A DNA stretch of 64,000 nucleotides from Cyanobium sp. AMD-g (GTDB lineage: Bacteria > Cyanobacteriota > Cyanobacteriia > PCC-6307 > Cyanobiaceae). Position 1 is the stretch's first letter. Each line of letters opens with the position of its first letter. The DNA lies in NCBI RefSeq assembly GCF_024346395.1, contig NZ_JAGQCW010000008.1:24389-88388 (forward strand), written 5' to 3'. The notes beneath the pieces were generated by a model. That model did no database searches, was not told the DNA's origin, and saw only the letters and a list, made by a program, of their open reading frames with translations. Both the position numbers and the translations under genes were made by a program. Positions 33,946 through 43,772 of the stretch are shown here, one piece after another.

Positions 33946-35576
33946 GCCAGCACCGTCACCTCACCGGCGGTGCCGTCCACCCGCAGGCGCTGGCCGTCGC
34001 CGATGCGCTGGGTGGCTTCGCGGGTGCCCACCACCCCGGGGATGCCGTACTCCCGGGCCACGATCGCCGCGTGGGAGAGCAGGCCGCCGCTGTCGGTGAC
34101 GATCCCGCCCAGCAGGGGCAGCAGGATGTTGAAGGCTTCGGTGGTCGAGACGGTCACCAGGATGTCGCCGCGCTGGATCCGGTCGAACTCCGACGGGTGG
34201 GAGACCAGACGGGCCGGCCCCTCAACGGTCCCCTGGCTGGCGGCCAGACCCCGCAGCCGGTCGGCCTCGTGGGGGGCCGCCGAACTGCCGAACAGGGCCT
34301 CCAGGGCCAGGCCGGTGGCGCGCATCATGCGGGCGGCGGCGGCGGGCAGCCCGGCCAGGTCCGGGGGCGGCGGCGGGGTGCCGATGGTGGCCGGTGCCTC
34401 CTTGGCGCTGTGGGCGGCGCGGTAGGCGGCGCGGGCGGCCAGGACATCGGCATCCGGGTCGGGGCTGCCGCCCAGCAGGGCGGCCAGCTCATCGAGGTCG
34501 GCGTCGAGGCCGTGGAGCGGATCGTGGAGCCGGCCGCGGTCCGCCAGGCGCCGGCCGGCGGCCAGGACCGCCCGCCGCATCAGCCCCGACGCCCAGATGT
34601 CACTGAACACCCCCCGTTCATCGCGGATCGGGTAGGTGAGCCTGGCCTCCTCGAGCAGCTCATCGAACTGGCTGCGGTGCGCCTCCGGCACCGCAGCCCG
34701 CACCGTGGCGATGCGGTCCTGCAGATCGGAGGGAGCGGCCTGCTCGGCCACCGCGGCCCGGATGGCGCGCAGCAGGGCATCGGGCAGTTCGAGGGCAAAG
34801 GGGTTGGAGATGTCAAAGCCATCCAGCAGCCGGTAGCCCACCAGATCGAGGTAGGCGCTAGCCGCTGCGCCGGTGCCCCCCTCCAGGCCGCGCAGCTGGG
34901 CGAGCACCGCCCCGGCCTCCCCGGGGGCCTCCAGCAGCTCCCGGGCCTTGGAATCGCCACGGATGGCGGCGATCAGCTCCCCGAGCTCGGTCGATGCCCC
35001 CGCCGACACCGGCGAGCTGCCCCGCATCAGGCCGAGCAACTGGGCCGCCGGCAGGCCGGTCCAGTCGCCCACATGGGCGAGGAAGTCGCCGGTGGGCACG
35101 ATCGCGGCCGCCGTGAACCGCATGTGCTGGTACAGCATCTGGGCGTGGTGGTCGCGGCAGCGGCCCAGGTGGGCCACCAGGGCGTCATCGGCGAGCGCCT
35201 CAAGATCGATGGCCTGGATGGCGCGGTGGGCCTGGATCGCCGCCGGCTTGAACGTCCCGTTCCAGTCGCGCAGCTGCTCCCGCCAGACCTTCTCGGCGAA
35301 CGCCGCCTCGGCCCGGGCAAAGCGCTCGGGGACCTCGGCCGGATCAAGCGGCGTCACCCGCTTGTAGGCGAAGCCGTTGACGTAGGCCATCTCGAGCGAG
35401 TCGATCAGCATCCCGTAGGAGCGGGCGAACTCGCCGGTGCCGCGCTGGAAGGCTGGCGGGTGGATGGTGCTCCAGTAGCGGGTGGCCGGCCGGGGGAAGT
35501 GAACCGGATCGAGTTCCCAGAAGCCGGGGCCGGGGGAATCGAAGCGAAGCTCGGACGCGGGGCCGGTGAACGCCAA
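33942..35576 (-). CDS. Histidine (mobile) half of a split PEP-synthase/rifampin-phosphotransferase-like dikinase
   Basis: 544 residues. The N-terminal ~440 are mostly helical and start FWELDPVHFPRPATRYW, the pattern of the substrate-binding middle domain of rifampin-phosphotransferase-like proteins. The C-terminal ~90 are the swivelling phosphohistidine domain: GDILVTVSTTEAF, then GGIVTDSGGLLSHAAIVARE with the phospho-accepting His near residue 500, and GIPGVVGT. Domain order (ATP-grasp, middle, His) matches rifampin phosphotransferase, but split into two genes. There is no PEP/pyruvate-binding TIM barrel, so it is not a true PEP synthase. It could phosphorylate a small molecule, possibly gated by the adjacent cyclic-nucleotide-binding proteins. 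Confidence 0.88.
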   Translation of the reverse strand: MAFTGPASELRFDSPGPGFWELDPVHFPRPATRYWSTIHPPAFQRGTGEFARSYGMLIDSLEMAYVNGFAYKRVTPLDPAEVPERFARAEAAFAEKVWREQLRDWNGTFKPAAIQAHRAIQAIDLEALADDALVAHLGRCRDHHAQMLYQHMRFTAAAIVPTGDFLAHVGDWTGLPAAQLLGLMRGSSPVSAGASTELGELIAAIRGDSKARELLEAPGEAGAVLAQLRGLEGGTGAAASAYLDLVGYRLLDGFDISNPFALELPDALLRAIRAAVAEQAAPSDLQDRIATVRAAVPEAHRSQFDELLEEARLTYPIRDERGVFSDIWASGLMRRAVLAAGRRLADRGRLHDPLHGLDADLDELAALLGGSPDPDADVLAARAAYRAAHSAKEAPATIGTPPPPPDLAGLPAAAARMMRATGLALEALFGSSAAPHEADRLRGLAASQGTVEGPARLVSHPSEFDRIQRGDILVTVSTTEAFNILLPLLGGIVTDSGGLLSHAAIVAREYGIPGVVGTREATQRIGDGQRLRVDGTAGEVTVLA

Positions 35577-35606
35577 GGGCAGCTCCGGGGGGATCGGATG
35601 GGGCTG

Positions 35607-35631
35607 GGGGGAACCTAGGCGAGGTTCCCCC
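35607..35631. promoter_or_regulatory. Strong intergenic hairpin in the split-dikinase operon
   Basis: A perfect 10-bp stem, GGGGGAACCT / AGGTTCCCCC, with the 5-nt loop AGGCG, lies in the 63-nt gap between the membrane Fe-S gene and the dikinase histidine half. No T-run follows on the minus strand. It may attenuate transcription or set an mRNA processing site that changes the ratio of upstream and downstream gene products. Confidence 0.5.
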
Positions 35632-35639
35632 GCCCGCCT

Positions 35640-38426
35640 TCAGGCTCCGCCAGCCCGCATCAGCCGCTGCAGCTGGCCGCTCTCCAGTTCCAGCACCCGG
35701 CGGGCGAAGTCCGGGTCCCGCTCCAGCACCGCATCGAAGGAATCCACTGGCACGGCCAGCAGGCGGGTGCCGTCGGCCTCGGCGACGATCGTGCTTTCGG
35801 AGGCGCTGTGGGTCAGCACCTGGAGCTCGTCGAGCACCCGGCCGGGCTGGAGATCCTCCACCCAGGTGCGCTGACCTTCCCGGTGCAGGACCCGGGCCCG
35901 GCCCTCGATCAGCAGCAGCAGTTCGCGGCAGGTGTCGCCCGTCTCGGTGATCAGTTCGCCCTTGGCGAAGGAGCGCACATCGGCCTGGGAGGCGAGGGCA
36001 TCGAGGGTGTCGGCGTCGCTGCGGCGGAAGAAATCGCTGGTGGCCAGGAACACCCGCTTCTCCAGCTCCGGAAAACCACGCAACTCCGGAGGGCCTTGAA
36101 GCGCCTCGACGGCCCGGGCGGTCTGGCGCAGCAGGGCTGGGGCCCCCGGCCCAGCCAGCTCGGCCGCCAGGGCCCTGGCCCGGCCGCCATCGAGGCAGGC
36201 CGTCAGGAACAGGGCGGCCGACGAGAGCGTGGGGCTGGGGTCGGCGGCCAGGCTGGCCAGGAAGCTGAGGGTCTCGTCGACGGGCACCTCCAGGGAACAG
36301 AAGGGGGCCGCTCCGCCGGGGTGGGAGAGGGCCTCGGCGACGGCCGCCGGCAGGCGGCGCTCCCAGCCCTCCCGGCGCAGCAGATCGGGCAGCGCCAGCG
36401 GCGCGATGGCCTGGAGGCGCTGCACCAGGGCCGGCACCGCCGGATCCTCCTGGAGGGTGGCCAGGCCATCGAGGATCGCCCGCAGGGTCAGTTCCTTGCG
36501 CAGTTGCAGCCGGTCGTCGAGCAGGGCCAGCACGGCGGACTGGTGACGCAGGGCGCTCTGGTGCAGGGCCCGGTAGCCGTCGGTGAGGGCCGGCAGCCGC
36601 CCCAGCAGCAACTCCACCTTGTGGATCGCCGCCGCGGCGGGGGAGAGGTCGTCGAGCACCCGCTCCTCCTCGCCGGAGGAGATGCCGTACTCGCGCCGCA
36701 GGGCCAGCAGGGAAGCTCCATCGGGGCCGCCCGCCACCGGGCCGCTGCCGAGGCGCTGCACCAGCATCAGCCGCTCCAGCGACTTGCGGTAGCCGCTGAG
36801 GCGGATCTGGTCCTCCAGGCTGCGGCGGCTGTCGGGATCGAGGAGGCCGGGATCCTCCACGCCGAGTTCATCGAGCACCTGACGGTGCTCGCCGTCGCTG
36901 ATGCCGAGGGAGAGGCGCATCTGCTTGAGCACCTCCAAGCTGCTGGCGGCGTTGACGAAGCCCTCCTCCAGGGCTTCCCGCACCACGCCCTTGTAGGCCT
37001 CGAGCCGCTTCTGGCCGGTGAAGCCCGGCAGCACCTTGGCCAGCACGTACACCTCCTCGGTGCCCAGGTCGGCGAGGGAGCGGCCGTCGAGGTAGCGGCC
37101 CACGTCCAGGTCCATGCGGGTGAGCTGCTTGCGGAAGCGCTCGGCCAGGTTCTCGCGGCCGTAGAGGTCGGGGGAGCGGTTCCAGGCGCGGTAGAGCCAG
37201 AGGGTGCTGACGGCCACCAAGGTCACGTCGAACAGGTACTGGACCCAGGCGGGCGCCAGCAGCAGCAGCGGCCGGCCGGCGAACAGGAAGAAGAAGTTGA
37301 AGACCAGGAAGGTGGCCACCACGAACACCCGGTGGCGGATCCGCTCGCGATCGGGCTCGGCGCCGCGGCGCCGCACGCGGCTGCGCAGCGCCGACTCGAT
37401 CGCCCGGCCGGCGAGGGTGCCCAGCCAGGTGCACAGCCCCAGGAACAGGGGCACCGCCACCAGCTTGGGCACATCGATCGGCTGGCCGAACAGGTAGAAG
37501 CCCGGCCGCAGCAGCTGGGCCAGCTGGTCCTCCTGGCGCAGCCAGACGCCGGAGAAGTAGTAGTCCCAGTTGCCGGCGTAGACGTAGTAGTAGACGAAGT
37601 AGCCGAACACCAGGCCCAGGTAGCCGTAGCGCTCGAAGGCGAAGGCGGGGGAGGGGAGCTTGGCCCAGTAGAGGCGCTCGGCGTCGATGTCGATGCAGGG
37701 CTGCTGGCAGGCCACGCAGGCGCTCTGCTCGCTGCCGTCGGGCTGGACGGTGCGGCACATCGACTGGGTGATCGGCGTGCTGGCCATGTGGGCCTTGCTG
37801 CCCAGCAGGCCGGTGGGGGTGGAGAAGACGCTCTGCACCGGCGCCATCGGGCAGAAGTACTGGCACCAGCTCTTGCCGCCATAGAGCCAGCCCACGGCGA
37901 TGGCGCAGGCGATGGTGAAGCTGAGCCAGGCGAACAGCACCAGGCGGTCGGCATTGAAGAACAGGATGCGGCCGCAGAGGCCGACGAACAGCCAGCCGAA
38001 CTGCAGCCGGGAGTAGTGCTTGCCGAGCCAGGAATCGCCCGGCACCTTGGCCAGCTGCAGGCGCTTCTCACCGGTCTTGGGGTTCACCTTGGCGATCTGG
38101 CGCTGCAGCCCCAGGGCGCGTGGGATCTGGGAGAGGAAGGAGAGCGGGCAGATCCGCCGCCACAGCTCATGGCCGAACACCAGCAGGATGAAGATCCCCG
38201 AGGGCACCACCAGGCCCCAGAACAGGGTGGTGCCCAGGGGATAGGGGGTCTCGCTCAGGCAGGTGCCCTGCACCGTCACGCAGGCCTCCGGCAGCCGCAG
38301 GGGGCTCCAGAGGTGGTCGGGCTCGGTGAAGCGGGGCGTGAACGGGTCGTACAGCAGGGAAAGGATGATCAGCAGCCAGCCGGTGGTGAGCGCCCAGCGC
38401 ACCAGATGCATCCGCCGTTCCGTCAC
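35640..38426 (-). CDS. Membrane 4Fe-4S protein (NapH/NosR-like) fused to a cyclic nucleotide-binding domain
   Basis: About 928 residues from GTG 38426 (MTERRMHLVRWA); ATG 38411 and, less likely, starts up to 38561 are alternatives. The N-terminal ~480 hold several membrane helices and Cys clusters of polyferredoxin-type electron carriers: RRICPLSF, WCQYFCPMAP (about 189) and CVACQQPCIDID (about 237). A helical region of ~300 residues follows, and the last ~125 form a CNB domain (FAKGELITETGD, ELLLLIEGRARV, VLDELQVL). Such fusions occur in cyanobacteria without known role; the design suggests a redox-active or redox-sensing membrane protein controlled by a nucleotide. It heads the six-gene operon running to mtnA and is divergent from a methyltransferase. 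Confidence 0.85.
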   Translation of the reverse strand: MTERRMHLVRWALTTGWLLIILSLLYDPFTPRFTEPDHLWSPLRLPEACVTVQGTCLSETPYPLGTTLFWGLVVPSGIFILLVFGHELWRRICPLSFLSQIPRALGLQRQIAKVNPKTGEKRLQLAKVPGDSWLGKHYSRLQFGWLFVGLCGRILFFNADRLVLFAWLSFTIACAIAVGWLYGGKSWCQYFCPMAPVQSVFSTPTGLLGSKAHMASTPITQSMCRTVQPDGSEQSACVACQQPCIDIDAERLYWAKLPSPAFAFERYGYLGLVFGYFVYYYVYAGNWDYYFSGVWLRQEDQLAQLLRPGFYLFGQPIDVPKLVAVPLFLGLCTWLGTLAGRAIESALRSRVRRRGAEPDRERIRHRVFVVATFLVFNFFFLFAGRPLLLLAPAWVQYLFDVTLVAVSTLWLYRAWNRSPDLYGRENLAERFRKQLTRMDLDVGRYLDGRSLADLGTEEVYVLAKVLPGFTGQKRLEAYKGVVREALEEGFVNAASSLEVLKQMRLSLGISDGEHRQVLDELGVEDPGLLDPDSRRSLEDQIRLSGYRKSLERLMLVQRLGSGPVAGGPDGASLLALRREYGISSGEEERVLDDLSPAAAAIHKVELLLGRLPALTDGYRALHQSALRHQSAVLALLDDRLQLRKELTLRAILDGLATLQEDPAVPALVQRLQAIAPLALPDLLRREGWERRLPAAVAEALSHPGGAAPFCSLEVPVDETLSFLASLAADPSPTLSSAALFLTACLDGGRARALAAELAGPGAPALLRQTARAVEALQGPPELRGFPELEKRVFLATSDFFRRSDADTLDALASQADVRSFAKGELITETGDTCRELLLLIEGRARVLHREGQRTWVEDLQPGRVLDELQVLTHSASESTIVAEADGTRLLAVPVDSFDAVLERDPDFARRVLELESGQLQRLMRAGGA

Positions 38427-38532
38427 TGATGGCCCTCGCCGCTGTGCCCAGGTGGCGCAGACCTTAGCGGTGGCCTCATAAAGCTGACTGGCCGGCGGTG
38501 CCGGGGGCGCCAGGGCCGCCAAAATCGCAGCC

Positions 38533-39252
38533 ATGACGTTCTTCTCCCGCCACTGGAGCACCTACCGCCAGGTGCTGGAGCACGACCTGATGGAGCACGG
38601 TGCCCTCACCGCCGCGCTCACCGGAACGATCGATGGCTGGCTGGAGCAGCGCGGGCCCGGAGCGCCGGCTCCCCACGCGCTCGACCTGGGCTGCGGCGAC
38701 CTGTCCCTGCTGCCGCCGCTGCTGCGGCGCCTGCCGCTGGCGTCGTTCACGGGGATCGACCTGAACGGCGCGGTGCTGCCGCTGGCCGGCGAAGCCTTGG
38801 GCCCGGTGCCCTACCCCTGCCGGTTCCTCGAAGGGGACCTGCTGGCCTGGGCCGAGGCGGAGCCGGAGGGGCCGCCGATGGACCTGCTGCTGAGCAGCTT
38901 CGCCGTGCATCACCTGCAGGAGCCGGACAAGGGCCGTTTCCTGCGGGGCTGCCGCCGCCGCATCGCGCCGGGGGGCCTGCTGCTCTGGGCCGATGTGTTC
39001 CGCGCCCCGGGGGAGAGCCGTGACACCTACGTGGACCGCTACAGCGCCCGGGTGCACAGCTGGAGCCCCCTGGAGCCGGAACGGCAGGAGGAGGTGATCG
39101 CCCACCTCAGCCAGTGGGACCACCCGGCCGACCCCGAGACGATCGTGAAGGAGGCGGAGGCGGCCGGCTGGCGGTGGCAGTGGGGCTGGCGGGGCCAGCA
39201 CCGGGCCGAAGCCCTGGCGGTGCTGAGGCCAGTTCAGCAGGGGCGTCCCTGA
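38533..39252 (+). CDS. Class I SAM-dependent methyltransferase
   Basis: 239 residues. The SAM-binding motif I is HALDLGCGDLSLLP (about 53-66), followed by the acidic GIDLNGAVL, a DLLLSSFAVHHL motif (about 118) and the post-II run APGGLLLWADVFR. This is a small-molecule methyltransferase of the methyltransf_12/25 type. Length is typical. Its start is about 107 nt from the divergent Fe-S/CNB gene. Substrate unknown; a link to the divergent operon is possible but unsupported. Confidence 0.9.
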   Translation: MTFFSRHWSTYRQVLEHDLMEHGALTAALTGTIDGWLEQRGPGAPAPHALDLGCGDLSLLPPLLRRLPLASFTGIDLNGAVLPLAGEALGPVPYPCRFLEGDLLAWAEAEPEGPPMDLLLSSFAVHHLQEPDKGRFLRGCRRRIAPGGLLLWADVFRAPGESRDTYVDRYSARVHSWSPLEPERQEEVIAHLSQWDHPADPETIVKEAEAAGWRWQWGWRGQHRAEALAVLRPVQQGRP

Positions 39253-39458
39253 TCGGGGGAGCCGCACCCCCAGGTCGAACAGAACGAGGGATCGCGACCT
39301 GAACGAACAGGCCTCAGGTGAAACACCCGGGCCACGACCAGCAGGATCGAGGTGTCAACAAAAAACGCGACAGCACACGTGTGGAGAGATGGGTAGGTTG
39401 TCAACGACTTCGACGCGAAGTCCAAACGTTTTCACTCCCAGCACTCTCTAATCACACG

Positions 39459-42400
39459 GTGCGTTCATATTCCGGTTATCAATTCTGGTCTCACCTCCTG
39501 GCGCTTGCGTGCCTGATTTCAGCATCGGCATCCAGCGCCACACCCCAGGGCCAACGACCGCTTCGCGTGGTGGTGAGCGAAGCCTTCCCGCCGATCAGCT
39601 TCGTCGATTCCCAGGGCCGGATCCAGGGGTTGGCACGGGATCGCTGGGACCTGTGGGAGCGGCGCACGGGAATACCGGTGGAGCTGCAGGCGATGGACTG
39701 GCTGGAGGCCCAGAAGGCTGTCCAGGCCGGCCGCGCCGACGTCATCGCCGCGATGGCCCGCACCCAGGACAGGGAGAAGATCTACGCCTTCACCAAACCC
39801 TATCTGGAGGTGGATGTTCGCCTCTATTACGACCGCAAGCTGAGCGGAATCGTTGATCTCGACACCAGCAAGGCCTTCAAGGTCGGTGTCCGCGCCGGTG
39901 ACGTGTGCATCGAGGAACTCACCGCTGCCGGCAACCGCACCTTTCGCGTCTACCCGGACTACAGCGCCCTGATCCAGGCGTCCACCTCCGGAAGCCTGCC
40001 GGTGTTCTGCATGAACGAACTGCCGGCGAATTACATCCTGGCCAGGGAGGGACTGAGCGATCAATTCCTGCAATCGCCGCCGGTCTACACCTCGGCCATG
40101 TATGAGGCTGTTCTCAGGAACAACACCGCCCTGCGGGACACCGTGATCGCGGGCTTCGATCGGATCAGTGCGGCCGAGGAAGCTGCCATGGAACGCAAGT
40201 GGCTGGGCGATGGCGTCCACCCCCGCTTCAACTGGCTGGCCCGCCATGGGCTCCAGGTTCTGGGGGCCACAGGGGCGGCCGCGGGGCTGATCGCCCTGTG
40301 GAGCGCAAGCCTCAGGCTGGAGGTGCGCCGCCGCACCCGCGACCTGGCCGAAGCCCGCGATGTGCTGAGCAGCACGATCGAGGCCATCCCTGATCCCCTG
40401 ATCGAACTCACCGCCGATGGACAGATCCTGGCGGTCCACAGCCCACGCCACAACCTGCTGATCCGGCCGGCCGGGGACCAGGTGAACAGGCCCTTGAGCG
40501 AGGTGCTGCCGGAGCCGGCCGCCAGCGTGGTGAAGGAGGCGCTGGCGGAGGCCGGCAGCGAGGGCTTCAGCCAGGGAAAGGAGATTCAGCTGCCCCTGCC
40601 CGGCGGCCCGGCGTGGTTCGAGCTGTCGGTATCGCGACGCACCCTTCCTTGCTCAGGCCAGCCGCGCTTCCTGTTGCTCAGCCGTGACATCACGGCCCGC
40701 AAGCAGGATGCGCGGCGGATCGAGCGACTGAATCGGCTCTACACCGCCCTGAGCCGTTCGAACCAGGCGATGGCCCGCCTCGAGGACGGCACGGCCCTGC
40801 TGCAGGAGATCTGCCAGATCGCCGTGACCTTCGGCGAGATGAAGATGGCCTGGGCGGGTCTGCTCAACCCCGTGGACCAGGACTTACGGGCGGTGGCCTG
40901 GGCCGGCACCGGCACCGATTACCTGCAGGACCTGCACATCAGCATCGACCCCGATGTCCCGCACGGGCGGGGACCACTGGGCCGGGCCCTGCGGGAGGAC
41001 CAACCCCAGTGGAGCCAGGATTTTCTGAACGACCCCAGCCTGGCCCCCTGGCATGAGCGCGCCCGCCTCTACGGCTGGGGAGCGGCAGCCGCTTTGCCGC
41101 TGCACCGCGAGGGAGCCGTGATCGGCGGGTTGGCGCTGTATCACCCCGACATCAACGGCTTCGACGAGCCGAGCCGGCAACTCCTGCTGGAGATGGTGCA
41201 GGACATTGACCTCGCCCTCAGCCGGCTCAGCGCCCTGGCGATCCGGCGCCTGCTGGAACAGGAGGTGGCGGCCAGCGAGGCGAAGTACCGGGAACTCACC
41301 GAATCGGTCCACGACGTCATCTGGACCCTGGATCCCGAGACCATGCGCTACCTCTATGTGAGCCCCTCGGTGAAGCGGCTGCGGGGCTACCCGCCGGAAG
41401 AAGTGATCGCCCGGCCGTTCGCCGACTCCCTGCAGCCGGGGAGCGCGCAACGCATGGCGGAGCAGATCCGGGCTGAGCTGGAGGAGTTCAAACAGGGTCT
41501 GCGCAGCAGTGAGATCGTGTCGGTGGATGAGGTGGAGCAGCCCTGCAAGGACGGGTCCAGTGTGTGGACGGAGGTGGTGACCACGCTGATCCGCAACGTC
41601 GGCACGGGGCGCATCGAGGTGCATGGCGTCACGCGCGACATCACCGAGCGCAGGTTCGCCAATGAGCAGATCAAGCGGCTGGCCTACTCCGACCAGCTGA
41701 CGGGTCTGGCCAACCGGGTGATGCTGCGCGACCGCTTCCGCAATGCCCTGACGCTGGCCCAGAAGCGGGCAGGCCACCTGGCCCTGCTGACCCTGAACCT
41801 GGATCACTTCCAGACCGTCAACGACAGCCTGGGCCATGCCGTCGGCGACAAGCTGCTGGTGGAGATCGCCCGCCGCCTGGAAGACGAGCTGCGCCCCGGG
41901 GACACCCTGTCGCGATCCGGGGGAGATGAATTCCTGCTGCTGTTGCCGGATACCGACGCCGATGCCGCGCTGGAACTGGTGCGACGCCTGCTCCGGGCGG
42001 TGGAACAACCCTTTCGTGTCCATGGCGAGACGCTGTTCACGACGGCCTCGATCGGCATCGCCCTCCACCCGGAGGACGGCATCACCATGGCCACCCTGAT
42101 GAGCAACGCCGATGCGGCGATGCATCAGGTGAAGCAGGACAGCCGCAACGGCTTCCAGTTCTTCACCCCCAGCGTGCAGGAGCGCATCTCCCGTCGGCTG
42201 CGTCTCTCCAACGCCCTGCACCAGGCCCTGAAGGGCAACGAGTTCAAGCTGCTCTACCAGCCCCAGGTCGAGCTGGTCTCCAACCGGATCATCGGTGCCG
42301 AGGCGCTGCTGCGCTGGGATTCGGCGGAACTGGGTTCCGTCTGCCCGGGGGAATTCGTCTCCGTCGCCGAGGCCAACGGCCTGGTCATTCCCATCGGCGA

Positions 42401-42968
42401 CTGGGTTCTGCGCCAGGCCCTGCGGGATGCCGGCACCTGGGTGCGCCCGGCTGGACAGGAGGACGAGGCCCCACCGCTGACGGTCTCGGTGAACATCTCG
42501 GCGGTTCAGTTCCGCAACAGCGATCTCGCCAGCCGGATCATGACCATCCTGGCCGAAGAACAGCTGCCCCCTTCCCGTCTGGAGCTGGAGCTCACGGAAT
42601 CAGTGACCCTGGATGACCCCGAGAAGGCCCTGCTGTTGATGGATCGGCTGTACCGCGAAGGGATCCAGATCGCCATCGACGATTTCGGCACGGGCTACTC
42701 GTCGCTCAGCTATCTCAAACGCATCCGCGCCCATAAGCTCAAGATCGACCAGTCCTTCGTTCGCGGCCTCGCCACCGACCGCGACGACCACGCCATCGTG
42801 CTGACGATCATCAACCTGGCCCGCACCCTGGGCCTGCGCACGATCGCCGAGGGGGTGGAAACCCCCGAGCAGATGGAGCTGTTGCGCCGGGCCGGCTGCG
42901 ATGAAATCCAGGGCTACTGGATCGGCAAGCCCATGACCAGCGAGGCCTTCCGACAGCTGCCCCTGTGA
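39459..42968 (+). CDS. Membrane sensor with substrate-binding, PAS, GAF, GGDEF and EAL domains
   Basis: About 1169 residues from GTG 39459, which places the signal peptide (HLLALACLISASASSA) close to the N-terminus; the frame is open to a GTG at 39318. Order: periplasmic amino-acid-type substrate-binding domain (about 30-250, LRVVVSEAFPPISFV), one membrane helix (about 265-283), PAS (300-410), GAF (430-590), PAS (600-735), GGDEF with intact SGGDEF (about 823), and EAL with intact AEALLRW (about 947), NISAVQF, ELTES and DDFGTGYSS. It would sense a periplasmic ligand and set cyclic-di-GMP. Both catalytic motifs are complete, so it may be bifunctional. It stands alone, with lower GC at its 5' end. 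Confidence 0.92.
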   Translation: MRSYSGYQFWSHLLALACLISASASSATPQGQRPLRVVVSEAFPPISFVDSQGRIQGLARDRWDLWERRTGIPVELQAMDWLEAQKAVQAGRADVIAAMARTQDREKIYAFTKPYLEVDVRLYYDRKLSGIVDLDTSKAFKVGVRAGDVCIEELTAAGNRTFRVYPDYSALIQASTSGSLPVFCMNELPANYILAREGLSDQFLQSPPVYTSAMYEAVLRNNTALRDTVIAGFDRISAAEEAAMERKWLGDGVHPRFNWLARHGLQVLGATGAAAGLIALWSASLRLEVRRRTRDLAEARDVLSSTIEAIPDPLIELTADGQILAVHSPRHNLLIRPAGDQVNRPLSEVLPEPAASVVKEALAEAGSEGFSQGKEIQLPLPGGPAWFELSVSRRTLPCSGQPRFLLLSRDITARKQDARRIERLNRLYTALSRSNQAMARLEDGTALLQEICQIAVTFGEMKMAWAGLLNPVDQDLRAVAWAGTGTDYLQDLHISIDPDVPHGRGPLGRALREDQPQWSQDFLNDPSLAPWHERARLYGWGAAAALPLHREGAVIGGLALYHPDINGFDEPSRQLLLEMVQDIDLALSRLSALAIRRLLEQEVAASEAKYRELTESVHDVIWTLDPETMRYLYVSPSVKRLRGYPPEEVIARPFADSLQPGSAQRMAEQIRAELEEFKQGLRSSEIVSVDEVEQPCKDGSSVWTEVVTTLIRNVGTGRIEVHGVTRDITERRFANEQIKRLAYSDQLTGLANRVMLRDRFRNALTLAQKRAGHLALLTLNLDHFQTVNDSLGHAVGDKLLVEIARRLEDELRPGDTLSRSGGDEFLLLLPDTDADAALELVRRLLRAVEQPFRVHGETLFTTASIGIALHPEDGITMATLMSNADAAMHQVKQDSRNGFQFFTPSVQERISRRLRLSNALHQALKGNEFKLLYQPQVELVSNRIIGAEALLRWDSAELGSVCPGEFVSVAEANGLVIPIGDWVLRQALRDAGTWVRPAGQEDEAPPLTVSVNISAVQFRNSDLASRIMTILAEEQLPPSRLELELTESVTLDDPEKALLLMDRLYREGIQIAIDDFGTGYSSLSYLKRIRAHKLKIDQSFVRGLATDRDDHAIVLTIINLARTLGLRTIAEGVETPEQMELLRRAGCDEIQGYWIGKPMTSEAFRQLPL

Positions 42969-43043
42969 TGGGCCGGGTGCCGAGAGGTGCAGAGCCAAGG
43001 GGTTGTAAGGCGACCAACCAGCCCGGGACCCCATCTCAGGGAC

Positions 43044-43769
43044 TCAGTCCCCCTCAAACCCCTCCTGGATCACCTCCGCCAGGTCGAGCAGCATCTGCTC
43101 GCTGTTGCCGGTGAATGAGGAGCCGTGCATGACGGCCAGCGTCTGCGGCTGCAGTGCGGCCAACCCCTGCAGCAGGCCGGCCGAACGGCTGGTGTAGGGC
43201 ATGTAATCCGCCAGGGGGCCGCCCTGCATCTGCTGCATCGCCTGGCGCGCCGGCCCGATCAGATCCGAGGACGTCACGTCGGCGACATCGCCGAACTGGT
43301 GGAAGAGATCGGAGCAGAACAGGGTGCGGCGGCTCTCCTCGAACAGCAGGCCGGCGTCCCAGCCATGGGGGAGGTGGGGGGTGCGGTGGAAGCGGAAGCG
43401 GTACTGGCCGGTGCTGAGCACGTCGCCCTCCGTCATGCCACGGGCGGGGCGGAGGGCGAAATCATCCACGCTCACCAGCTTGCCGACGAGGGTGCAGACC
43501 GGCTGGGCCAGGGGCGCCAGCTCCAGCCAGTGGTTGAGGCCACCGATCTCATCGGATTCGAAATGGCTCCAGGCGATGTGGCGCAGCTGGGTGGGATCGA
43601 TCAGCGTGGCCACGGCGTCCCGCAGGGCCGGAAACATGGCCTTGAGCCCGGCGTGAAACAGCAGCGGCTCCGCGTCGCGCACCAGGAAGTGGTTGAACTG
43701 CAGATCGAAGTCCGGCACATGGATCGAGAGCCGGAACAGATCGGGGGCGATCTCAGAGACGACAACCAT
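43044..43769 (-). CDS. Metallo-beta-lactamase-fold protein of the flavodiiron (ODP) type
   Basis: 241 residues with only the diiron beta-lactamase-like domain of flavodiiron proteins, lacking flavodoxin and flavin-reductase domains. Metal ligands are in the pattern [10 protein letters not shown] (H-x-E-x-D, about 68-77), [10 protein letters not shown], and [11 protein letters not shown], with a late VMHGSS. In complete flavodiiron proteins this domain reduces O2 or NO. A single-domain form must take electrons from elsewhere or serve as an oxygen sensor (ODP family). It starts 4 nt after the next minus-strand gene upstream, so the two are co-transcribed. Confidence 0.85.
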   Translation of the reverse strand: MVVVSEIAPDLFRLSIHVPDFDLQFNHFLVRDAEPLLFHAGLKAMFPALRDAVATLIDPTQLRHIAWSHFESDEIGGLNHWLELAPLAQPVCTLVGKLVSVDDFALRPARGMTEGDVLSTGQYRFRFHRTPHLPHGWDAGLLFEESRRTLFCSDLFHQFGDVADVTSSDLIGPARQAMQQMQGGPLADYMPYTSRSAGLLQGLAALQPQTLAVMHGSSFTGNSEQMLLDLAEVIQEGFEGD

Positions 43770-43772
43770 GGT

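Noticed and set aside
33127..35576. Phosphoenolpyruvate synthase (ppsA) broken by frameshift
   Set aside because: The two proteins overlap by a clean ATGA and the PEP-binding barrel of PpsA is absent; the order fits a split rifampin-phosphotransferase-like enzyme, not a damaged PpsA.
35607..35631. Rho-independent terminator between the Fe-S gene and the dikinase half
   Set aside because: The stem is strong but no T-run follows on the minus strand, so it is listed as a hairpin of unknown role.
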